Shown here: in pieces, positions 53,847 to 64,000 of the stretch | How positions within the stretch are numbered: the first letter of the stretch is position 1 | Layout: each line of letters opens with the position of its first letter | Assembly: GCF_011801125.1 (NCBI RefSeq) | Contig: NZ_CP046171.1 | Span: 4,650,001 to 4,714,000 of the forward strand | Source of the DNA: Nocardia brasiliensis | GTDB taxonomy: Bacteria > Actinomycetota > Actinomycetes > Mycobacteriales > Mycobacteriaceae | Length of the DNA: 64,000 nt | Direction: 5' to 3' | The notes under the pieces: model-generated | Told to the model about the DNA's origin: nothing | What the model saw: the letters and a program-made list of their open reading frames with translations, nothing else | Databases searched by the model: none | Translations under genes and position numbers: made by a program

Positions 53847-54944
53847 GTGTCGAAACTGAGCTGGCAGCACCGGATCGATTACAACTGGGTCGTCGAGTTT
53901 CTCGAGTCGCATTCGGTACTCGAGCGGGTGAAGCTCGTGCTGGGCGCGGGCGGACTGCTGATGCTGGTCAACGCGGTCCTGATGGCGGTGTCCCCGGCGG
54001 GGGTCGACGGGCCCTTCGCGACCACGGTGAATACGATCGCGGCCGTGCTGGGCGGCGCGTGGGCCCTGCGCTGGTGGTTGCTGCCGTGGCCGCGCAGGGT
54101 CGAGGCGCTCACCTGGGTCGCGACGATCGACGTGGTGGTCACCCTCGACAGCATGCTGGTGCGCGACCGGGTGCTCGGCGCCATGGGCGTGCTGATGCTC
54201 GTGGCCACCGGCACGTACGTGGCGGTTTTCCACAGTCGGCGCGCGCTGGTGCTGAGCGTCAGTTGGTCGGTGTTGTCGATCCTGGTGCTGGCCGGGCTCG
54301 CGGTGCTCGGCGATGGCCGCTGGCACGGGGACGTCGCACTCGGCATCGCGCTGGTCGTGGCCAACATCGCGCTCATCGGCGTGGTGCTGCCCACGGTGCA
54401 GTTCTCGCACTGGCTGCTGCGCATGGACGCCATGTCCGACCCGCTGACCAGGCTGCTGAACCGGCGCGGGCTGGACGCGCACTGGTCACGCTGCGTCGGC
54501 TGGCTCTCGGCGGGCCACGGCTACGCCATCACCCTGGACCTGGACCGATTCAAGGCCGTGAACGACACCTTCGGTCACGCGTTCGGCGACGAGGTGCTGA
54601 AGCGGGCGGCCGATCGCCTGCGCACCGCCGCCGACACCGACACCCTCATCGCCCGCACCGGCGGCGAGGAGTTCGTCCTCGTCGGCCGCGAGCACGACGC
54701 CACCGCGCGGGCGGTCGCCGAACGCCTGCGCCATGCCATCGAGACGACGCCCGACCTGCCGCTGACGGTCACCGTCAGCGTGGGCGTCGCGCTGTTCAGC
54801 GGGCGGCACACCGCCGATCCGACCCTGCGCCAAGAGATCCTGCGCGCCTCCGACACCGCGATGTACGAGGCGAAACACCTGGGCGGCAACACCGTTGTCG
54901 TCGTCGATTCCACCGAACAGCGCGCGGCCGCCGTCCCGGGGTGA
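53847..54944 (+). CDS. Membrane-bound GGDEF diguanylate cyclase
   Basis: A 365-residue protein read from GTG 53847; the exact start is uncertain because upstream codons also stay open. Five or six membrane helices fill about residues 25-195 (VLGAGGLLMLVNAVLMAV onwards). The GGDEF domain follows: SDPLTRLLNRRGLDAHW, GYAITLDLDRFKAVNDTFGH and the active-site loop ARTGGEEFVLVGRE (GGEEF, active form). The RxxD inhibitory site five residues before is absent, so product inhibition is not expected. It would make cyclic di-GMP from two GTP. No EAL domain. It is followed by a strong terminator. Confidence 0.88.
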   Translation: MSKLSWQHRIDYNWVVEFLESHSVLERVKLVLGAGGLLMLVNAVLMAVSPAGVDGPFATTVNTIAAVLGGAWALRWWLLPWPRRVEALTWVATIDVVVTLDSMLVRDRVLGAMGVLMLVATGTYVAVFHSRRALVLSVSWSVLSILVLAGLAVLGDGRWHGDVALGIALVVANIALIGVVLPTVQFSHWLLRMDAMSDPLTRLLNRRGLDAHWSRCVGWLSAGHGYAITLDLDRFKAVNDTFGHAFGDEVLKRAADRLRTAADTDTLIARTGGEEFVLVGREHDATARAVAERLRHAIETTPDLPLTVTVSVGVALFSGRHTADPTLRQEILRASDTAMYEAKHLGGNTVVVVDSTEQRAAAVPG

Positions 54945-55031
54945 CGGGCACGCCGGATCGAGCGCGGGCACAGCGAGGGTATGGCGAGTTCGCTGCGGCC
55001 ACAGATCGACCCGCGCGGCACACCGCGGAAA

Positions 55032-55073
55032 CGCGTCCGGCCCGGCGGAGTGGACTCCGCCGGGCCGGACGCG
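55032..55073. terminator. Perfect 19-bp hairpin terminator between diguanylate cyclase and carboxylase genes
   Basis: The 19 bases from 55032 (CGCGTCCGGCCCGGCGGAG) pair with their perfect reverse complement ending at 55073, around a TGGA loop (55051-55054). It lies 88 bp past the diguanylate cyclase stop and 22 bp past the carboxylase stop, so it can terminate both converging transcripts. It is the strongest hairpin in the window. Confidence 0.85.
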
Positions 55074-55094
55074 ATCGTTGTGCTGGAACCCGAT

Positions 55095-60578
<5,484 letters not shown>

Positions 60579-60817
60579 TCGTCAGTCCCTTCCTCTTCGT
60601 AGCGCCGGCACGGTCGGCCAACGGTCTTCGCGGCTCGGATCCCCGTGCTGTGCAGCTTATTCTGCGCCGCGTACGCACGGCTTGCCGTGTCTGTTCACAT
60701 GCGCGATCGGTCGATGCAAGAAACGCAGGGGTGCAAAGGTTTCGGACCATAACATGCGAAGACACCACCAAACCCCCCTTGATTCTTATTACCCGCTGGT
60801 ACGCGCGCGTTACAGGA
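60579..60817. promoter_or_regulatory. Promoter gap between carboxylase and an anchored hypothetical gene
   Basis: This 239-bp gap contains the start of the large carboxylase gene (minus strand) and the end of the hypothetical protein gene, also on the minus strand. The part around 60740-60800 is less GC-rich (ACCATAACATGCGAAGACAC, CTTGATTCTTATTACC) and is the likely promoter area for the carboxylase. I see no gene or RNA feature in it. Confidence 0.45.
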
Positions 60818-61447
60818 TCAGGTGGGTGGCGCGATCTTCGCGATCGAGACGGCGCCCGCCCCGGTCGTCACGGTGACGAACTGGCGATACGTGCGCACCG
60901 CGGCGTCGGGGCGGACCTCGGTGATCACCACGTCGAAGCGGCCGTCGGCCATCGGCGTGATCATCACGCAGTGCTGTGTACCCGCCGGTACAGATCTGAT
61001 GCCCGCGCTGATCACCTCCACCGGCGGCACCGCGGCGTCCGGCGCGGTCACCGCCCGCGCGTCGGCGCCGGAGCGAGCCACGTAGTAGGCGTACTGGAAG
61101 GCCAGGATCACGTCCGGGCCGGACGCGGTCGACCCGCTGCCGTTGCCGCGCACCAGTTGGTCGTTGCGCGTCGGCTGGCAACCGGGGCCACCGCCGAGCA
61201 CCGGATCGGCGTAGGTGGCCGATTGGCGCGGCGCGCCCGCCTGCGCGGAGTACGCCAGCACCACCGCGACCGTGGCCATCGATCCGGCCAGCGCCACCGT
61301 GGCCACCAGCCAGGGCCTGCGCGCCCGGTCCGCGTGCCAGCGCTGGGGCCGCGGCGGGGGAATCATCCCCGGCCACAACGGCACGCCGACGCGACCTCTG
61401 CCGCGACGTGCGGCGATATGCCCCCCGGATATGTTCGACGACGACAT
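60818..61447 (-). CDS. Hypothetical membrane-anchored protein
   Basis: A 209-residue protein read from ATG 61447, preceded by GGCGGAGC; GTG 61459 is an alternative. A basic N-terminal part (about 45 residues, Arg/Pro-rich) is followed by one hydrophobic helix VATVALAGSMATVAVVLAY. The remainder is an external domain with two cysteines (GGGPGCQPTRND, TQHCVMITPM). It ends in beta strands VISAGIRSVPAG, RFDVVITEVRPDAAVRTYRQ and VTVTTGAGAVSIAKIAPP. No recognised catalytic motif. It resembles anchored mycobacterial secretion-linked hypotheticals, but the family is not certain. Confidence 0.72.
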   Translation of the reverse strand: MSSSNISGGHIAARRGRGRVGVPLWPGMIPPPRPQRWHADRARRPWLVATVALAGSMATVAVVLAYSAQAGAPRQSATYADPVLGGGPGCQPTRNDQLVRGNGSGSTASGPDVILAFQYAYYVARSGADARAVTAPDAAVPPVEVISAGIRSVPAGTQHCVMITPMADGRFDVVITEVRPDAAVRTYRQFVTVTTGAGAVSIAKIAPPT

Positions 61448-61707
61448 GCTCCGCCGCACCCCCTTACCGGTGCCTTTCCGAGCGCAGCCGGGCACCCCTC
61501 AATGCCGTTGCGCAGTAACAACATTGCACACTCGACCGGGTCGTGACCGGCGAATCGTCAAGAGACCGTACGGTCCGCGTGCGGGCGGCCGGGCGCACGG
61601 GGAGCAACCGCTTTCGCGTGGTCGGGCGCGCGCGGCCGGGCGGTGGCGCTCTATGGTGGGGCGCGAGACGCGAGGCGAGGTCCGACGGTGCCGGCGGCAG
61701 GAGCGAA

Positions 61708-62532
61708 ATGAGCGCGACGCACGACGATAGCGGGACAGGTGTCACGGCCTGGCGCGGCAAGCGCTATGTGGCGCTGGGCAGTTCGTATGCGTCCGGACCG
61801 GGGATCACCCCTCGGGTGCCGGGCACGCCGCGACTGGCCGGGCGATCCCGGCGCGACTACCCGCACCTCGTCGCCGCGGCCGCGGGCCTGGCGCTGACCG
61901 ATGTCACCAGCAGCGGGGCGACCTGTGACCATCTCCTACACGCCCGGCAATTCGGGCAACCGCCGCAACTCACCGCGGTCACACCGGAGACGGACCTGGT
62001 CACCGTGACGATCGGCGGCAACGACATCGGGCTCACGCCGTACCTGATCGCCGGCCGCCTGCCGCGCCCGCTACTGGTGCTCCCGCCGCTGGCCCGCATG
62101 GGCGACCCGAGCGCCGTCCGGCAGCGGTTGCCCTTGGTCGAGGACCGAATCGCCGCGGTGCTGCGGGCGATTCGGGAGCGCGCACCCGGCGCCGGGATCC
62201 TGGTGGTCAACTATCTTTCGGTGCTCGGGCCACCCGCGGACACCGACTCGACGGTCGATCGGCACTATCGCGCGTTCGCCGAATCCCTTGCCGCGCATAC
62301 CGCCGCGGCGGCCGAACGCGGCGGCGCCGAGCTGATCGACGTACGGACGCCGAGCCTGGACCACGCCGCCGGCTCGCCCGACCCGTGGACCGTCGACTTC
62401 TATTTCCCTTGGCCGGGAAGGACTTACGACGGCGCCCCGTGCCACCCGACCGCGGCGGGCATGGCGGCGGCGGCCGAGCTCGTGCTCGACCGCCTCGCCG
62501 TGCTGTCCCCCACCGATCCGGCGCGGCCCTGA
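61708..62532 (+). CDS. SGNH/GDSL-family esterase or lipase
   Basis: A 274-residue hydrolase read from ATG 61708 (GGAG 7 bases upstream). Block I is YVALGSSYASGPG (nucleophile Ser), block III VTIGGNDIGLTPYLIAG (Gly and Asn of the oxyanion hole), and the Asp/His pair is in DGAPCHPTAAGMAAAAEL. No signal peptide is seen, unlike many secreted SGNH lipases. It would cleave ester bonds in lipids or small esters. Confidence 0.88.
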   Translation: MSATHDDSGTGVTAWRGKRYVALGSSYASGPGITPRVPGTPRLAGRSRRDYPHLVAAAAGLALTDVTSSGATCDHLLHARQFGQPPQLTAVTPETDLVTVTIGGNDIGLTPYLIAGRLPRPLLVLPPLARMGDPSAVRQRLPLVEDRIAAVLRAIRERAPGAGILVVNYLSVLGPPADTDSTVDRHYRAFAESLAAHTAAAAERGGAELIDVRTPSLDHAAGSPDPWTVDFYFPWPGRTYDGAPCHPTAAGMAAAAELVLDRLAVLSPTDPARP

Positions 62533-62551
62533 GCGCGGACCGCGACCGGAT

Positions 62552-62992
62552 TCACCCGGCCGCGACAGCCTGCGGTCGCGGCGCCCGCAACGCGCGCACG
62601 GCCAGGTAGACCAGCACACCGAGCGGGGCGAGCATGATCGTGAAGACCAGCAGCGGGCTGACCACCAGCGCGGGAATGCCGCGCTCGCGGCTGTCCAGGA
62701 AGATCCATCGCCCGAGGAACAGGTCGAACGCGATGAAATGCGCCCAGGCGGCCGCCGCGCCCGTGCCGCTACCGAGCAGCGCCTGCATGCTGGCCAGATC
62801 GGCACCGGACACCGCCGACCACACCGTCGCGAAATCCGGCAGCACCACGATCGCGTAGATCAGCATCGGCGGCACGCAGATCAGCGGCGAGGCGACGATG
62901 GCTGCGGTCCGCCGCCACCACGGGGCCAGGATCAGCAACGCCCAGAACGGCGCCGCGGTGTAGAACGTCGCGTCGAACAGGAAGCTGGTCAT
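62552..62992 (-). CDS. ABA4-like membrane protein (DUF4281)
   Basis: A 146-residue protein with four hydrophobic helices. It matches the ABA4/DUF4281 pattern: FLFDATFYTAAPFWALLILAP, WAHFIAFDLFLGRWIFLDSR and APLGVLVYLAVRA. In plants ABA4 takes part in neoxanthin-type carotenoid steps; the bacterial function is unknown. ATG 62992 overlaps the stop of the adjacent membrane gene, so the two are co-translated. Confidence 0.85.
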   Translation of the reverse strand: MTSFLFDATFYTAAPFWALLILAPWWRRTAAIVASPLICVPPMLIYAIVVLPDFATVWSAVSGADLASMQALLGSGTGAAAAWAHFIAFDLFLGRWIFLDSRERGIPALVVSPLLVFTIMLAPLGVLVYLAVRALRAPRPQAVAAG

Positions 62993-63975
62993 CGCACACC
63001 GCCCGTCGTGGCAACGGCCGGTGCGGCCGGTTTCCGCGGTGCGGCACCGCGCAGGACAGAGACGATCGAAGTGGTTGCGGCCAGGGCGATTACGCCGAAG
63101 GCGAGCAGGGTCAACGCGTCGGGGTGCACCACCGATTGGCCGCGCAGCGCCTGCCAGGTCAGGACCGCGAGCACCGCCGCGTAGGCCACGCTCATCACCA
63201 CCATGACGCCACGGCGCGCCGACGTCGCGCGCAGCGCGGGGAACCGCCGCGCCGCCCGTTCCACCGCGAGCAGCACGAGCGGAATCACTTGCAGCGCATG
63301 CATACCGAGAAAGTGCGGGATGCGCAGGTCCCCGCCGACGGTGCTCCAGCCCAGCAGTGGCAGCCCGGGTCCGCCGTCGGCGAGGCCGACGGTGTGCGCG
63401 CCGCGAATGGTGCCGCCGCTGTCGAGCTGGGCCTTGCTCGGCATGGTCATGAGCATGCCGAGCGCCGCGCCGAGCACGGACAGCACTGCGCCGGAACGGA
63501 TCGCGAAGTCACGGGCCCGATCGCGGGCGGGGCTGCGGAACAGCGCGGCGGCGGCAAGCACGGTGGCCAGCCAGACCGCGACGATGGTCGAGCCCATCGC
63601 GTTCCACAGCGCGCCGTTGAGCGGGGTGGTGTAGTTGAAGTGGCTGGTGGTGCCCCGCACGATCTGGATCACGATGATGATCAACTCGATTCCGAGGCCG
63701 ACCGCGACGACCGCGCCCGCCCACCACGCGACCCGCCGCCAGGCGGTGAGCTGGTCGATCAGCCAGGCCCAGGTGACGGCGTAGATCAGCGTGGACAGCG
63801 CGAACTTCACCGCCTTGGCCCAGATCGGCAGGCCGGTGAGGACCCGGTCGTCGACGATCAGCGCGCCGATGCCGAAGACGGTGAGCAGGGCCATCGCGGC
63901 GGCGAGCAGGAGCAACGGGCGATGCCGGTACAGGAAGGCGAGTCGTCCGGCCGCGGGCCGGTGTGCGGTTGTCAT
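62989..63975 (-). CDS. Polytopic membrane protein of unknown function, partner of the ABA4-like gene
   Basis: A 328-residue protein with about eight helices. Marks include LPIWAKAVKFALSTLIYAVT, VWLATVLAAAALFRSPARDR, TVGGDLRIPHFLGMHALQVI and a short basic C-terminus. The IPHFLGMHALQ motif with His is widely seen in this uncharacterised family and may bind a metal or haem; this is not proven. It overlaps the ABA4-like gene (ATGA), which suggests a shared task. It begins 25 bp from the end of the window. Confidence 0.75.
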   Translation of the reverse strand: MTTAHRPAAGRLAFLYRHRPLLLLAAAMALLTVFGIGALIVDDRVLTGLPIWAKAVKFALSTLIYAVTWAWLIDQLTAWRRVAWWAGAVVAVGLGIELIIIVIQIVRGTTSHFNYTTPLNGALWNAMGSTIVAVWLATVLAAAALFRSPARDRARDFAIRSGAVLSVLGAALGMLMTMPSKAQLDSGGTIRGAHTVGLADGGPGLPLLGWSTVGGDLRIPHFLGMHALQVIPLVLLAVERAARRFPALRATSARRGVMVVMSVAYAAVLAVLTWQALRGQSVVHPDALTLLAFGVIALAATTSIVSVLRGAAPRKPAAPAVATTGGVR

Positions 63976-64000
63976 GAGAGGCAGCTTTCGACTTTCGACG

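Overview
The window is high-GC actinobacterial chromosome, most probably from Nocardia or a close mycolic-acid relative. The evidence is the glnX-glnH-pknG operon, a UsfY-like protein, an IdeR-type iron box at a siderophore-interacting gene, an EthA-like Baeyer-Villiger monooxygenase, GabD2, an F420-type luciferase-like oxidoreductase, a conservon (cvn) signalling operon and two single-chain acyl-CoA carboxylases. I saw no rRNA, tRNA, CRISPR array or prophage.

Layout. 1-5.4 kb: the end of a glycosyltransferase-like gene, a UsfY-like membrane protein, a lipoprotein, a cut-off hemerythrin, a complete IS481-family insertion with a 6-bp target duplication, a DmpA-type peptidase and two decayed genes (FAD/Rieske oxidoreductase, P-loop kinase). 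5.4-16.1 kb (minus strand): a CocE/NonD hydrolase, then a seven-gene translationally coupled operon glnX-glnH-coiled-coil protein-pknG-PP2C-VWA-FHA. 16.5-21.3 kb: AraC regulator, secreted alpha/beta hydrolase, pentapeptide-repeat protein, beta-lactamase-fold hydrolase. 21.4-26.5 kb: a 1061-aa single-chain acyl-CoA carboxylase, a degenerate repeat tract and an EthA-like BVMO. 26.7-30.4 kb: a complete alkanesulfonate operon (ssuCBAD order). 30.5-44.1 kb: amino-acid permease, small NTF2/SRPBCC proteins, siderophore-interacting protein with IdeR box, HAD phosphatase, two SDRs, XRE regulator, UvrA-like ATPase, a toxin-antitoxin-like pair, LLM oxidoreductase, phosphodiesterase, lipoprotein, YjbR-like protein. 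44.2-46.4 kb: an aldehyde-oxidation locus whose GAF/SARP-like regulator and DUF779 gene are intact, while the aldehyde dehydrogenase has lost most of its sequence. 46.5-54.9 kb: GabD2, a four-gene conservon, fructosamine kinase with an XRE regulator, and a diguanylate cyclase. 55.1-64 kb: a 1827-aa eukaryote-like acetyl/acyl-CoA carboxylase, an anchored hypothetical protein, a GDSL lipase and an ABA4-like membrane pair.

How the genes work together. In the pknG operon, GlnH (external binding lipoprotein) and GlnX (membrane relay) are known in mycobacteria and corynebacteria to feed amino-acid signals to the kinase PknG. Here the same transcript also carries a PP2C phosphatase, a von Willebrand factor A protein and an FHA phosphopeptide-binding protein, and three of the four share N-terminal double-cysteine zinc-ribbon modules. 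That suggests a self-contained kinase/phosphatase/adaptor circuit and is the strongest candidate here for an under-described system. The second notable locus is the eroded aldehyde dehydrogenase beneath an intact regulator, with an 11-bp-period direct repeat upstream that looks like a SARP/OmpR-type operator.
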